Assembly: GCF_003337565.1 (NCBI RefSeq)
Contig: NZ_QPJL01000011.1
Span: forward strand, 1-64,000
Reading direction: 5' to 3'
Length of the DNA stretch: 64,000 bases
DNA from: Paracoccus lutimaris
GTDB lineage: Bacteria; Pseudomonadota; Alphaproteobacteria; Rhodobacterales; Rhodobacteraceae
The translations under genes and the position numbers were made by a program. The notes under the pieces were generated by a model. It was not told the DNA's origin and made no database searches. It was given only the letters and a program-made list of their open reading frames with translations. This document shows positions 15,675 to 25,477 of this stretch, one piece after another (the first letter of the stretch is position 1; each line of letters begins with the position of its first letter).

Positions 15675-17131
15675 GTCAGCCTCAGAATTGTGTCAAGCAT
15701 ATCATTAGCGGTCTGGAACACCTTGGCATTTGCCGCGTAAGCGTGCTCTAGGGCGAGAAGGGTTTCCATCTCCTTGTCTGTATCGACGCCGTCGGCCAGC
15801 AAGGCAGTTTTCAGGCTTTCGTGATGTGCGTTGTTTTGCAGAGCCGTTGCCCCACTGTGGATCCTGTTGGATGCAGCACTTGAGGAAAGTTCGGACGTCA
15901 GTGAATGCAGCGTTCTGAGGCTGTTGGACAAACTTCCAGAGCTCGGTGAGCGAGAGGCTGAAAGTGCTGAGCTCAGGTTGTTGAGCAACGCACTTTCACC
16001 AGCATCGCCTGCGCCTGTCGCGTTGATGCCAGCACGAATACGCCAAAGTTGGCCACCCGATGCAGGATCGACGAGCGCCGATACCGCCAGACGATTGGCA
16101 AATCCGGGCTCATTCGTCGGGAGGAACGCGCCTTGATCGTCCGTAAACAGGCCGGGACCACCAATCGCTAATGTGGCGTCGATTGCCGGATCTGAAATCC
16201 GGTCATAAAGTTCATGCGCGTAGGCGTCGATCTGTTCCTGATACATAGGCGCCAACTCATCACGGACGGCGAAGTTTGCGCCGAGTGTCCCCCCTGAGAA
16301 CATCGCTGCCTGCTGGAAGCTGGTCAGTTCCTTGCCGTTGAAGGTCAGGTTGGACAATGTGCCGGCGGCAAGACTCATGTTTGCATTTATCGGACCAGCG
16401 CTGGCGAACCCGATTTGTGCGGGAGTCGTTCCGTCAAGGAGAACGGCGCCGCCGGTCGTGAACAGGGCGATCTGTCCGTGATCCCGCGCCACTTGCTGGA
16501 TCGGAACGATCTCGGCGATCCGGTCGATGACGGCCTGTCGTGAATCCATCAGCGATGCCGCATCTTTGCCTTGTGCCGTCAAACTGGCGATTTGTTTGTT
16601 CAGGGATGCGACCTGTTCAAATGCGCTGTTGAGGCGCGATACGTCATTCGCGATGCTACGCTCTGCGTCAGTGCGGGCACTTTGGACGCCGTCAGCAATG
16701 CGATTGATCTTGCCGGCGAGTGTCTGCGCAGCGTCGAGAACTGCTGTCAGTCGCACCTCACTGTCGGGGCGTGCAGCTGCACTGGCCAGGGCCGTATCGA
16801 AAGCGGTTAGCAGACTGCCTAGGGATGACGCGTCGGTCGCGGTTCCGATGGCATCTTCACGCGACGCGTGAAAGGCGGCAATCGTATCGGATGCCCCCAG
16901 CTGCGCGCGGGCCAGACGGTTGTCGGCAAGAAGGCTCGCGTTTATCATGCGGCTGACGCCGTCAATGCTGACGCCGCCGCCACGTTCATAGATGCGCGAC
17001 GAGAGATCGAGTTCGCGGCGTGCGTAACCTTCGGTTTGCGCATTTGCGATATTGGTCGAGACGATCTCGGTGCCCCGCGATGCGGCGGTCAAGCCTGAAA
17101 CCGCATTCGAAATGGCGGCGGATATACTCAT
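15671..17131 (-). CDS. flgK: flagellar hook-associated protein 1, FlgK
   Basis: 486 residues. N-terminal D0 helix MSISAAISNAVSGLTAASRG, then STNIANAQTEGYARRELDLS, the FlgK/hook-family rod signature; C-terminus LLALEHAYAANAKVFQTAND with the closing MLDTILRL helix. It joins the hook to FlgL and the filament. Near the usual length for short alphaproteobacterial FlgK. 55 bases separate it from flgE; the stop overlaps flgL. Confidence 0.92.
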   Translation of the reverse strand: MSISAAISNAVSGLTAASRGTEIVSTNIANAQTEGYARRELDLSSRIYERGGGVSIDGVSRMINASLLADNRLARAQLGASDTIAAFHASREDAIGTATDASSLGSLLTAFDTALASAAARPDSEVRLTAVLDAAQTLAGKINRIADGVQSARTDAERSIANDVSRLNSAFEQVASLNKQIASLTAQGKDAASLMDSRQAVIDRIAEIVPIQQVARDHGQIALFTTGGAVLLDGTTPAQIGFASAGPINANMSLAAGTLSNLTFNGKELTSFQQAAMFSGGTLGANFAVRDELAPMYQEQIDAYAHELYDRISDPAIDATLAIGGPGLFTDDQGAFLPTNEPGFANRLAVSALVDPASGGQLWRIRAGINATGAGDAGESALLNNLSSALSASRSPSSGSLSNSLRTLHSLTSELSSSAASNRIHSGATALQNNAHHESLKTALLADGVDTDKEMETLLALEHAYAANAKVFQTANDMLDTILRLT

Positions 17132-17186
17132 GGCGAAGCCCCTGTTTCATGATGAGGCAACCGGTCAGACCGGTTGCCTCATGCCA

Positions 17187-18527
17187 TCAGCGTTTGAGGT
17201 TGGCGGTCTCTTGCAGCATTTCGTCGACGGTCTGGATGACCTTGGCGTTTGACCCATAAGCGCGTTGGGTCTGGATCAGGTCGGTCAGTTCGGCGGCGAC
17301 ATCGGTGTTCGACGCCTCGCGGGCGTATCCGACGACCGAGCCAGTCGGTCCATCTCCGGCATCCCAGAGATAGAACGGGCCCGAGTCGGGGGAGACTTTG
17401 TAGGTCTGATTGTCCATGGCGATCAAGCCGTTCACGCTGGGCACGTCGACAAGCGGAATCTGATAGAGCGTCCGGGTGAAGCCGGTATCATACGTTGCCT
17501 GAAGGAAACCCTTTTCGTCGAACTCCAGGCCAACCAGATTGCCCACAGGCGAGCCGTTCCGCGACGCATTGGCCGGCGAGAAGGCGGCGCTGAGCTGCGT
17601 CATGCCAGTACTGTCGCCCAATCGGCCAATATCGACGCTGATCGGACCGCCAGCAGTGTTCACGCTGAGTTCGCCGGTCGCGGGGTCGTAGGCACCGCCC
17701 GTCAAGGCCGTGACGCTTGCGAGTGTTCCTCCGCCAGTCTGGCTGTCGTTGAACGCCAGCGTGTAGGAGCCGATCAGTGTCTCATCGACGGCCGTGCCGG
17801 GGTCGTCCGTGATGGCCGAGTCGCGAATCTCCATTGTCCAGGAGTTTGACCGCGTGCCGGCAGTACCGCTGACATCGGGCGTGAAGGAGATGGTCATCTT
17901 CTCGGAGTTCCCGAGATTGCCAAAATACTGCACATCCATTTCACGCGCATCGCCCACCGCGCCGCCCACCGAATCGTCGGCCGGCAAGTTGATGCCCAAC
18001 GTCACGCGCGTCGTCGGATCGGCTGCGCTTTGGCTGGCGTTGATCACGATCGGCTGCAGGCCGGAAACACCGTCGCGGGGCTGGTTGGGTACGGTGCCGT
18101 CGGAGTTTGCGGGCCAGCCAAGAAGGACCAGACCTGAGCTGGTGCGCAGAATACCTTGATCGTCCGGGCTGAACGAGCCGGTGCGGGTCATCATCAGATC
18201 CTGGGCGCCGGCAGGTGAGCGGCCAACTTCCGTCACGGAGGTCACAGGCAGCATGCCGCGTCCGGAAATGGCGATATCCAGCGGATTCGAGGTCGTCACG
18301 AGGTTTCCGCGCTGCTCGATGTCGCGGCCCGTCGTTGCCCGCACACCACCTGCGGTATAGACCCCGCCGCCGCGCGACTGGTTGATCACCATGCTTTCAA
18401 ACTCGGTATCGACGCGTTTGTAGCCATAGGTGCTGGAGTTTGCGATATTGTCCGAGATATTGGCGAGGCGCGTCGAGTTTGCGGCCAGTCCCGAAACACT
18501 GGCGCTGAGGGCGGAGGAGATCGACAT
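17187..18527 (-). CDS. flgE: flagellar hook protein FlgE
   Basis: 446 residues. N-terminal MSISSALSASVSGLAANSTR and LANISDNIANSSTYGYKRVD, a central variable domain with the NPLDIAISGRGMLPV insertion loop, then the FlgE D2 region, and a C-terminal domain ending TQRAYGSNAKVIQTVDEMLQ. It forms the hook. It is noticeably more GC-rich than flgKLI. Confidence 0.92.
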   Translation of the reverse strand: MSISSALSASVSGLAANSTRLANISDNIANSSTYGYKRVDTEFESMVINQSRGGGVYTAGGVRATTGRDIEQRGNLVTTSNPLDIAISGRGMLPVTSVTEVGRSPAGAQDLMMTRTGSFSPDDQGILRTSSGLVLLGWPANSDGTVPNQPRDGVSGLQPIVINASQSAADPTTRVTLGINLPADDSVGGAVGDAREMDVQYFGNLGNSEKMTISFTPDVSGTAGTRSNSWTMEIRDSAITDDPGTAVDETLIGSYTLAFNDSQTGGGTLASVTALTGGAYDPATGELSVNTAGGPISVDIGRLGDSTGMTQLSAAFSPANASRNGSPVGNLVGLEFDEKGFLQATYDTGFTRTLYQIPLVDVPSVNGLIAMDNQTYKVSPDSGPFYLWDAGDGPTGSVVGYAREASNTDVAAELTDLIQTQRAYGSNAKVIQTVDEMLQETANLKR

Positions 18528-18614
18528 TCTGTTATCGTCCTGTGTGAGTCGTGCTTGCGTGAATTGTGCCGGAAGGATGTTAAGATGCTCCTAACGGCGG
18601 CGGCTCTGGGTCGG

Positions 18615-19415
18615 TTATCTGAGTAAAATCACTTCGATTCGGTTGTTGTTCGGGTCCATCGGGTTCACCGAGCGGTTGCGGCGGTCGGCATAGGCCGTGA
18701 CGCGTTGGATCCGCGTCGCCTGAAGCCCCGATTCCTCGAGCAGATTTCGGACGGTGTGGCCGCGAGCATCGGAAAGCGCCCAGACCGGCGAATGGATCAA
18801 CATCTCGGGATAGGCGCGGACATGGCCGGACAGGGCTATCTCGTTCTTGACCCGCCCGAGAACGCCGGTGAGCAGCCCGGCGAGTTCGCGCATCACCGGG
18901 GTCGGCTGGGCACTGTCGGCCTGAAACAAGGGCTCATCAACCAGATCGGTCAGTTCGATCACCAATCCCTCGTCGGTCATGCGCGTGACGACATGGCGCA
19001 GCAGGTTGGTCTTTTGCATCGATTCGGCCCCGCTGCCGGTCAGCTGGTTCTGGATATGCCGGGCCATGGCGTCGAAGCCGGATTCCTGGCCGTCGCGTGC
19101 CTGCGCCGCCATCTGGTCGGTCGAGGCACCGGCGCCCTTGCCGGAATTGCTTTCGGCATCCTGGACCTCGCCCCCGAAGGGGCCATCGGCGCCGCTGCTG
19201 GTGGTATGGATCAGCGTCGGGTTGAAATATTCGGCCAGACCCTGACGCTGCTTTTCGGTGGTCGCATTCAGCAGCCACATCAGCAGGAAGAACGCCATCA
19301 TTGCCGTCACGAAGTCGGCATAGGCGACCTTCCAGGCGCCGCCGTGATGGCCAGCTTCGCCGCCACCCTGCACGCGCTTGATGATGATCGGGGCATTGCC
19401 CCCGTTCCCCGCCAT
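18615..19415 (-). CDS. motB: flagellar motor stator protein MotB
   Basis: 266 residues. Plug and single membrane helix: WKVAYADFVTAMMAFFLLMW (28-47), with the proton-conducting aspartate in YADF. The C-terminal OmpA-like peptidoglycan-binding domain includes SPVWALSDARGHTVRNLLEE and ends NNNRIEVILLR. The stator partner MotA is not in the window. It opens the flagellar gene string here; immediately upstream is a decayed oxidoreductase gene, so the operon is cut on this side too or begins here. Confidence 0.9.
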   Translation of the reverse strand: MAGNGGNAPIIIKRVQGGGEAGHHGGAWKVAYADFVTAMMAFFLLMWLLNATTEKQRQGLAEYFNPTLIHTTSSGADGPFGGEVQDAESNSGKGAGASTDQMAAQARDGQESGFDAMARHIQNQLTGSGAESMQKTNLLRHVVTRMTDEGLVIELTDLVDEPLFQADSAQPTPVMRELAGLLTGVLGRVKNEIALSGHVRAYPEMLIHSPVWALSDARGHTVRNLLEESGLQATRIQRVTAYADRRNRSVNPMDPNNNRIEVILLR

Positions 19416-19481
19416 GAATCCGTCCTTTCCGATCCTTGAGGGAAAGGTCTAGGACAGCCCCGCTAATATCCAGTTAACGGT

Positions 19482-20043
19482 TCAAATACCGCGCATTTCC
19501 ACAAGGACCGGTCGTGCGGCCTTTTCGGCGATCATCATCCTTGCGCCGTTGGTACCTGCCGAGGTGATGGCCGGTATGAGCGAGGTCTCGACCAGCCAGA
19601 TCCCCGGAAATTCGCACAGTTTCTGGATCGGCTTGATGATTGATCCGGCATCGGCCCCCGTCCGAGCGATCCCCACCAGATGAAATATGGTCGAAGCGAT
19701 GCGGCCCGCGGCGAGTGCCAGATCCTTATCGCTGCCGCGTCAGGCGCCGAGCCCGAGCTCCTGCGGGCGAAGGCGCGCCATCGGTTCTGGCACTATGATT
19801 CGGCGGGGTCACCCGGAGCGCGCGCCGCCAATATGGGGTCACTGGGGGTGAGGGGAAACTGCGACCGATCCGGGGATGGGCCAGCAGACGCCGCGCTGGC
19901 TCACCTTGAAACAGCCGACGCCCGCGTTGTCGCCGGTATTGAATTTATCGGTCGTCGGGATGAGGGCGGCCGCGGCCTTGCGGGTGAAATCGTCCAGAAT
20001 GTCCCGGTGCGCTGCCCGCACCGATGATGGAATCATGAGACAT
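19482..20043 (-). pseudogene. GMC-family oxidoreductase (choline dehydrogenase-like), heavily decayed
   Basis: Three pieces of a GMC flavoenzyme remain in order on the minus strand, in differing frames. The start is MSHDSIIGAGSA (ATG at 20043), the FAD-binding beginning, which lacks one residue of the usual IIVGAGSAG. Next comes the central ILDDFTRKAAAALIPTTDKF followed by NTGDNAGVGCFKVSQR (about 20008-19890). Last is the C-terminus FHLVGIARTGADAG and FPGIWLVETSLIPAITSAGT (19690-19482). A normal GMC enzyme has about 530-550 residues; this region has room for fewer than 190. Deletions and frameshifts make it inactive. Confidence 0.78.
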
Positions 20044-20144
20044 GATTTCACCCCGGGGGCCTGACTGTAGGAATGGTGCAACCCCGGCACAAGCGGCTGT
20101 GGCTGGCCCCTTGCACAGCCCCCACGCAACGATATGCTGCCTTG

Positions 20145-20822
20145 ATGCAAACCGAGGGCGACTATGATCTGACGACCGGCGCGGGGCTGATCGCCTGTCC
20201 GCGCTGCGACGCATTGCATATCGAGCGCGAGCTGGAGGCCGGTGAAACCGCGCGCTGCGTGCGCTGCAACAAGGTGCTGGCCGCGCCGCGTGCGGGGGCG
20301 TTCACGCGCATCATCGCGCTGTCCTTTACCTCGCTGGTCTTGATGGTGGGGGCGGTGTTCTTTCCGTTTCTGGAAATCTCGCGCATGGGATTCGGCAACG
20401 AGACCTCGCTTTTCGGGGTGGTCATGGCTTTTGCCGATGGTGCGCTGGTGCCGCTGACCGTTGCGCTGATGGGCAGCATCGTCGGCCTGCCGGTGCTGCG
20501 GGCGATGCTGCTGGTCTATACGCTGCTGCCCCTGTCGCGGAACCGGCCGCCCTATCGCCATGCCGTGCGCGCCTTTCGCCTGTCCGAGGCGTTGCGGCCC
20601 TGGTCCATGGCCGAGATCTTTGTCATCGGGACGGCGGTTGCGCTGGTCAAGGTCGGCGGCCTTGCCAATATCGCCTTTGGCCCTGCCTTCTGGGCCTTTT
20701 GCGCGCTGATCCTGGTCAATGCGGCCAGCGATGCCTTTACCAGCGCCGCCACGATCTGGGACGCGATCGAGGATGCCGGCCTGCCCACCGATGGCCGCGA
20801 AATGGCGGCGGGCCGCCCATGA
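20145..20822 (+). CDS. pqiA: paraquat-inducible protein A, first half (PqiA domain)
   Basis: 225 residues from the ATG at 20145. It begins with a zinc-ribbon (CPRCDALH, then CVRCNKVL, residues 18-47), followed by four membrane helices, the first being IIALSFTSLVLMVGAVFFPF. E. coli PqiA has two such domains in one protein; here they are separate genes, this one overlapping the next by four bases (ATGA). An inner-membrane component that works with the MCE protein PqiB in lipid transport across the envelope and tolerance of membrane stress. Confidence 0.88.
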   Translation: MQTEGDYDLTTGAGLIACPRCDALHIERELEAGETARCVRCNKVLAAPRAGAFTRIIALSFTSLVLMVGAVFFPFLEISRMGFGNETSLFGVVMAFADGALVPLTVALMGSIVGLPVLRAMLLVYTLLPLSRNRPPYRHAVRAFRLSEALRPWSMAEIFVIGTAVALVKVGGLANIAFGPAFWAFCALILVNAASDAFTSAATIWDAIEDAGLPTDGREMAAGRP

Positions 20823-21520
20823 GCGCGACCGGCGAAAACGTAACGGAAAACAACGGGCTGCTGACCGAGGGTGGCGCCGGCCATGGCGGGCCGGTGATGA
20901 CCGCCCATCGCGCCGGGCTGGTAGGCTGCCGGGGGTGCGGCCGGGTCTGGCCCGAGGCCGAGACGATCTGCCAGCGCTGCGGCAATACGCTGGTCCTGCC
21001 CGACCGGCGCGGGCTTGGCGCGGTCTGGGCGTGGCTGGCGGCGGGGCTCATCTTCTATATCCCGGCCAACCTGTTTCCGATGCTGAAGACCTCGACGCTG
21101 GGCGGGCTGCATGGCAGCAGCGAAGCCACAATCCTGGGCGGCGTGGTCGAGCTGATCCATTACAACAGCTATGGCGTGGCGGCGGTGGTCTTCATCGCCT
21201 CGATCGTGGTGCCCATCTCGAAATTCATCGCCATCATCTGGCTGGCGCGGGTCGCGGGGCGGCCGGCCACGGTCAGGGATGCCCATCGCCGCCTGCATGT
21301 CTATGAGGTGGTCGAATTCATCGGCCGCTGGTCGATGATCGACGTCTTCGTTGTCGCCATTCTGTCGGCGCTGGTGCAGCTGGGCTTTGTCGCCTCGATC
21401 CATCCGGGGCCGGCGGCGGTCTCGTTTGCGCTATCGGTTGCCTTTACCATGCTTTCCGCGCAAAGCTTTGACCCCAGGTTGATCTGGCGTGGCCTTCCGC
21501 TGCGCAGCAGCAAGGAATAA
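20819..21520 (+). CDS. pqiA: paraquat-inducible protein A, second half (PqiA domain)
   Basis: 233 residues; the ATG at 20819 overlaps the previous stop. Second zinc-ribbon CRGCGRVWPEAETICQRCGN (about 38-57) and four helices, with LIFYIPANLFPMLKTSTLGG as the PqiA signature and EFIGRWSMIDVFVVAILSAL near the end. Partner of the first PqiA half, probably assembling as a heterodimer equivalent to the single E. coli protein. pqiB starts 2 bases after its stop. Confidence 0.88.
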   Translation: MSATGENVTENNGLLTEGGAGHGGPVMTAHRAGLVGCRGCGRVWPEAETICQRCGNTLVLPDRRGLGAVWAWLAAGLIFYIPANLFPMLKTSTLGGLHGSSEATILGGVVELIHYNSYGVAAVVFIASIVVPISKFIAIIWLARVAGRPATVRDAHRRLHVYEVVEFIGRWSMIDVFVVAILSALVQLGFVASIHPGPAAVSFALSVAFTMLSAQSFDPRLIWRGLPLRSSKE

Positions 21521-21522
21521 GA

Positions 21523-23589
21523 ATGACGGACCCAACTCCGCCCGACCGCAACGACGCCCCTCTGAAGCCCGCCGAGCCTGCCCGCAAGACCCCGACCCGG
21601 TCCGTGCGCGGTGGCCTGCAGCTGGTCTGGCTGGTGCCGATTCTGGCGCTGATCGTGACGCTGGGCGTGGGCTGGAACGCCATCGCCGGCCGCGGCACCG
21701 TGATCTCGGTCGCCTTCAAGGATGTGACCGGGATCATCCCGGGCGAAACCTCGCTGAAATTCCGCGAGATCACCATCGGCAAGGTGGAATCCGTCCGCTT
21801 TACCGACGATCTGCGCCAGGTGCTGGTCAATATCCGCGTGGATCAGGACCTCGTGCCCTATATCGACCGCGACGCCGAATTCTGGATCGTGCGGCCACAG
21901 GTCTCGGCCGAGGGCATCTCGCGTCTGGATACGGTGCTGACCGGCGCCTTTATCGAGGGCTATTGGGACGGCGTGGTGGATGAACCCCAGCGGCATTTCC
22001 AGGGCCTCGACAAGGCGCCTTTGACCAGCCCCGGCGCCGAGGGCACGCGAATCGTGCTGTCCACCGAACGCTCGCGCGGGATGACCGAAGGCGCGCCGGT
22101 GACCTTCCGCGGCCTTGCGGTCGGGCGGATGCAGAACCTGCGCCTGGCCGAGGATGACGAAAGCGTGCTGGCCGATGTCTTTATCGCCGCGCCCCATGAC
22201 AAGCGCCTGACCACCAATACGGTGTTCTGGGATACCTCGGGCTTTTCGGTCTCGCTGGGGGCGCAGGGGGTACAGCTGAACATGAACTCGTTTGCCTCGG
22301 TGCTGCAGGGGGGGGCGGAATTCGCCACCGTCACCTCGGGCGGGGCGCCGGTTGAGGACGGCCATGTCTTTGCCCTGCAACCCGACGAGGCGGCGGCGCG
22401 GGCGAACCTGTTTTCCGACAATTCCAACGCGCTGCGCCTGACCATGCTGATCGGGGAATCGGTGCAGGGTCTCAGCACCGGGGCCGATGTGCAGTTCATG
22501 GGCCTGACCGTCGGTCGCGTGACCGATCTGGCGGCGCGCGTCGTCACCGATGCCGAGGGCAAGGAACATGTCCAGCAAGAGGTGACGCTGGCCATCACCC
22601 CCACCCGGCTTGGCCTGCCCGACGATGCAACCGAGGCCGAGGCGCTGGATTTCGTCGCCGCGCAGGTCGCATCGGGCCTGCGGGCGCGGCTGGCCAGTGC
22701 CGGCTTCTTCGGCACCTCGCTTGAGGTCGAGTTGGTCGAACTGGCCGATGCCGCCCCGGCCGAGCTGGACCGCAGCGCCAAGCCGCATCCGCTGATTCCC
22801 GCTGTTCCCGGCGATATTTCCGATTTCAGCGCGAATGCGCAGGGCTTCCTGACCCGCGTCGGCAATCTGCCGATCGAAGAGGCACTGAAATCCGCCACCG
22901 ACATGATGAACAGCGTCACCGCGCTGGCCAGCAGCGAGGATACCCGCGCCATTCCGGGCGCCCTGCGCGGCACGCTGGAAAACGCCCAATCCGCCGCCGG
23001 CGAGATTCAGGCGGCCACCGCCGAGCTGCGCGAATCCGGCGCGCTGACCCAGCTGCGCGGCATGATCGACGAGGCCGCCGCTGCCGCCGAGGCGGTCAAG
23101 CTGGCCGCCGCCGACGTGCCCGCCATGGTCAATGACATCGACGCCACCGTCGCCAAGGTCGGCGAGGTCGATTTCGCCGCCATCGGCACCGAGGCCGAGG
23201 GTATCCTGCGCGACCTGCGTGCCGTCCTTGGCACCAAGGACGCCGAGGAATTGCCGCGCAACCTGTCCGACACGCTCAAGGCCGCCTCGGGGCTGCTGAA
23301 CGATCTGCGTGACGGCAATGCGGTGGGCAGCCTCAATCAGGCGTTGGCCTCGGCCAGCACGGCGGCGCAGGATGTCTCGGCCTCGGTCCAGCGTCTGCCG
23401 AAGCTGGCGGCGCGGCTGGAATCGCTGGCGGCGCGGGCTGAATCGGTGATCGCCGCTTATGGCGCGCGGTCGGATTTCAACAACGAGACCGTGAACCTGA
23501 TGCGCGAGATGCGGCGCGCGGCCAATTCCTTTGCCAGCCTGGCCCGCAGCATCGAACGCAATCCGCAAGCCTTTATCCTAGGACGTTAA
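21523..23589 (+). CDS. pqiB: MCE-domain lipid-transport protein PqiB
   Basis: 688 residues. An N-terminal membrane anchor (LVWLVPILALIVTLGVGWNA, about 34-53) is followed by three MCE domains, recognisable by repeats of GIIPGETSLKFREITIGKVE, GAPVTFRGLAVGRMQNL and GADVQFMGLTVGRVTDL. The last 230 residues are Ala-rich coiled-coil (AAAAAEAVKLAAADVPAMVN), which in PqiB forms the long hollow needle across the periplasm. Tightly coupled with pqiA and pqiC. Confidence 0.92.
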   Translation: MTDPTPPDRNDAPLKPAEPARKTPTRSVRGGLQLVWLVPILALIVTLGVGWNAIAGRGTVISVAFKDVTGIIPGETSLKFREITIGKVESVRFTDDLRQVLVNIRVDQDLVPYIDRDAEFWIVRPQVSAEGISRLDTVLTGAFIEGYWDGVVDEPQRHFQGLDKAPLTSPGAEGTRIVLSTERSRGMTEGAPVTFRGLAVGRMQNLRLAEDDESVLADVFIAAPHDKRLTTNTVFWDTSGFSVSLGAQGVQLNMNSFASVLQGGAEFATVTSGGAPVEDGHVFALQPDEAAARANLFSDNSNALRLTMLIGESVQGLSTGADVQFMGLTVGRVTDLAARVVTDAEGKEHVQQEVTLAITPTRLGLPDDATEAEALDFVAAQVASGLRARLASAGFFGTSLEVELVELADAAPAELDRSAKPHPLIPAVPGDISDFSANAQGFLTRVGNLPIEEALKSATDMMNSVTALASSEDTRAIPGALRGTLENAQSAAGEIQAATAELRESGALTQLRGMIDEAAAAAEAVKLAAADVPAMVNDIDATVAKVGEVDFAAIGTEAEGILRDLRAVLGTKDAEELPRNLSDTLKAASGLLNDLRDGNAVGSLNQALASASTAAQDVSASVQRLPKLAARLESLAARAESVIAAYGARSDFNNETVNLMREMRRAANSFASLARSIERNPQAFILGR

Positions 23590-24245
23590 TGATGCGCATG
23601 ATCCTTGTTTCCGTGGCCGCGCTGACGCTGCTGGGCGCCTGCTCGAACGGCGAAAAGACCGCCCGCTACCTGATCGACCCGCCGCTGAGCGGCGAGCGCG
23701 TGCCCGACCGGCTGGGCACGGCCGAGCTGAAGGACGTGTCCCTGCCCGAATACGCCTCGGGCGATGAGGTCAGCTGGCAGACCGGCGACGGCGCCGTGCG
23801 CTCGAACACCAAGGAGCTGTGGGCCGACAATCCGCAGCGCGCCTTTACGCAGACGCTGGCGCGGACCATCTCGGACCTGTCGGGGGCGACGGTCATCGCC
23901 GAGCCCTGGCCGCTGGCCGAGCCGCCGCGCCGCCGCCTTGAGGTGCGCGTCGAAAAGGCGCTGGCGCAGGCGGATGGGGTTTATCGGCTCAGCGGGCGCT
24001 ATTTCGTCGCCGACGATGTGGCGGGCGGGGCCAATCAGGCGCGCAGCTTCGACATTTCCGTGCCGCTGGCAACGGATGCCGGTCCTGGCGCCATTGCCCG
24101 CGCGCAGTCGCAGGCCATTGCCCAGCTGGCGCGCCAGATCGCGGTTCTGGGCGGGCCGGGGCGGTCGGTGCGCACCAGTTCCCCGCCGATGCCGCGCATG
24201 GACGATATCTTTTCGCAGCCGTTGCCGCCGCTTGAGGACAGCTAA
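23589..24245 (+). CDS. pqiC: PqiC-type outer-membrane lipoprotein
   Basis: 218 residues; its ATG shares a base with the pqiB stop (the ATG at 23592 is an alternative). Lipobox LTLLGACSN places the mature Cys at about residue 18. The rest is an ABC-transport-auxiliary lipoprotein domain (DUF330-type): YLIDPPLSGERVPDRLG, then VRVEKALAQADGVYRLSGRY. PqiC anchors the PqiB needle in the outer membrane. Last gene of the operon. Confidence 0.85.
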   Translation: MMRMILVSVAALTLLGACSNGEKTARYLIDPPLSGERVPDRLGTAELKDVSLPEYASGDEVSWQTGDGAVRSNTKELWADNPQRAFTQTLARTISDLSGATVIAEPWPLAEPPRRRLEVRVEKALAQADGVYRLSGRYFVADDVAGGANQARSFDISVPLATDAGPGAIARAQSQAIAQLARQIAVLGGPGRSVRTSSPPMPRMDDIFSQPLPPLEDS

Positions 24246-24326
24246 GGTTCGGCTCCGCGTCAGTTTGGCAGCTATCGGGCCGCGCGATAATCAGGCAGCC
24301 TGACCGCGCAACCGCAGGGAGCGACC

Positions 24327-24833
24327 ATGCCTCAAGACGCATATGTCCTGACCGATCCGCCCGCGCATCTTTTGGCTGCCCCCGAGCGGCTGGACTATTT
24401 TGACCGTCAGGCGGCGTTGTTACCCCGACCGCTCACGCCCCTGCAGGCCTGGAACATGATCCGTGCCCGGCCGCAGCCGGTGCTGAAACTGGCCTTTCGC
24501 ATCCGCGATGCGATCTCGGCCCGGTTCGGGGTCAAGCGCATCGGCGGCTTTGGCGAGGCCGCGGCGGCCAGCGTGCAACCGGGCGACCGGCTGGATTTCT
24601 TTCTGGTCGAACATGCCGCCCCCGATCTGCTGGTCCTGACCGAGCGCGACCGGCATCTGGACGTGATGACCTGCATCGCGACGCGGGGGGCGGAGCTGGC
24701 GGTGATCTCGTCGGTGATCACCCATAACCGGTTCGGCCGCGCCTATATGCTGGTCGTCGGTCCGGCGCATCGGCTGATCGTGCGGGTCATGCTGCGCCGC
24801 CTGCAGCGCCAGATGCAGGGCGCGGGCGGCTAG
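24327..24833 (+). CDS. DUF2867-family protein
   Basis: 168 residues, soluble. The pattern [20 protein letters not shown] followed by [14 protein letters not shown] is typical of DUF2867 proteins. The N-terminus includes [20 protein letters not shown], and the C-terminus is basic ([16 protein letters not shown]). Function unknown. Its stop overlaps the end of the convergent flavin reductase gene by four bases. Not clearly linked to the pqi operon, 81 bases upstream. Confidence 0.75.
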   Translation: MPQDAYVLTDPPAHLLAAPERLDYFDRQAALLPRPLTPLQAWNMIRARPQPVLKLAFRIRDAISARFGVKRIGGFGEAAAASVQPGDRLDFFLVEHAAPDLLVLTERDRHLDVMTCIATRGAELAVISSVITHNRFGRAYMLVVGPAHRLIVRVMLRRLQRQMQGAGG

Positions 24834-25378
24834 ATCGCGTCGTCGGGATTGAACTGGCCAAAGCGCCCACCGGCAAAGACCAGCGGGTGATCGCCCGGCC
24901 CGGCCACGGTCACCCGCAGCACCCGCCCGATCAGCACCGAATGGTCGCCCGCCTCGTGCACGGCATGGTTCAGGCAGTCAAACCGCGCCGCCGCGCCGGG
25001 CAGGACCGGCACGCCCTCGGGGGTGATGACCGGGGTCAGTTCCTGAAACTGCCGCCCGCCCTTGGTAAAGCGCAGGCAGGTCTCCAGTTGCTCGGCGCCC
25101 AGAATATGCACCGACCATGCCTCGGCCCCGGCAAAGACGTCATGCCGGGTCGAGGCCCGCGCCGGGCACCACAGCACCAGAGGCGGCTCCAGCGAGACGC
25201 TGGAAAAGCTGTTCACCGTCATCCCCACCGGCCCCAGCGAGCCCATGGCGGTGACCACGGTGACGCCGGTGGCAAAGCGGCCAAGCGCCTCGCGCAGAAG
25301 CCGCGCCTCGGCATTGGCGGGGTGGAAGGTGATCTCGTCGGCGAGCCGGTCGCGGGTCGCGGGGGGAAGGCGGCTCAT
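24830..25378 (-). CDS. flavin reductase domain protein (FMN-binding)
   Basis: 182 residues, the usual length for the flavin reductase-like family that supplies reduced flavin to two-component monooxygenases. Conserved landmarks are [40 protein letters not shown] and [20 protein letters not shown] with the family's D/G-H-X pattern. It is convergent with the DUF2867 gene and no monooxygenase partner is adjacent, so its partner is unknown. Confidence 0.87.
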   Translation of the reverse strand: MSRLPPATRDRLADEITFHPANAEARLLREALGRFATGVTVVTAMGSLGPVGMTVNSFSSVSLEPPLVLWCPARASTRHDVFAGAEAWSVHILGAEQLETCLRFTKGGRQFQELTPVITPEGVPVLPGAAARFDCLNHAVHEAGDHSVLIGRVLRVTVAGPGDHPLVFAGGRFGQFNPDDAI

Positions 25379-25477
25379 GGGCGGGCCCTGTCATTGGCGG
25401 CATAAGGCCCGTTCCGGACCGGCAAGGCAAGTCTAGCCCCGGCGCGACAAGGCATCAAGCCGCGCCCGGCGCAAGGA

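Noticed and set aside
21301-23568. A 755-codon minus-strand open frame opposite pqiB
   Set aside because: His/Arg/Gly-rich shadow of pqiB, which shows three MCE domains.
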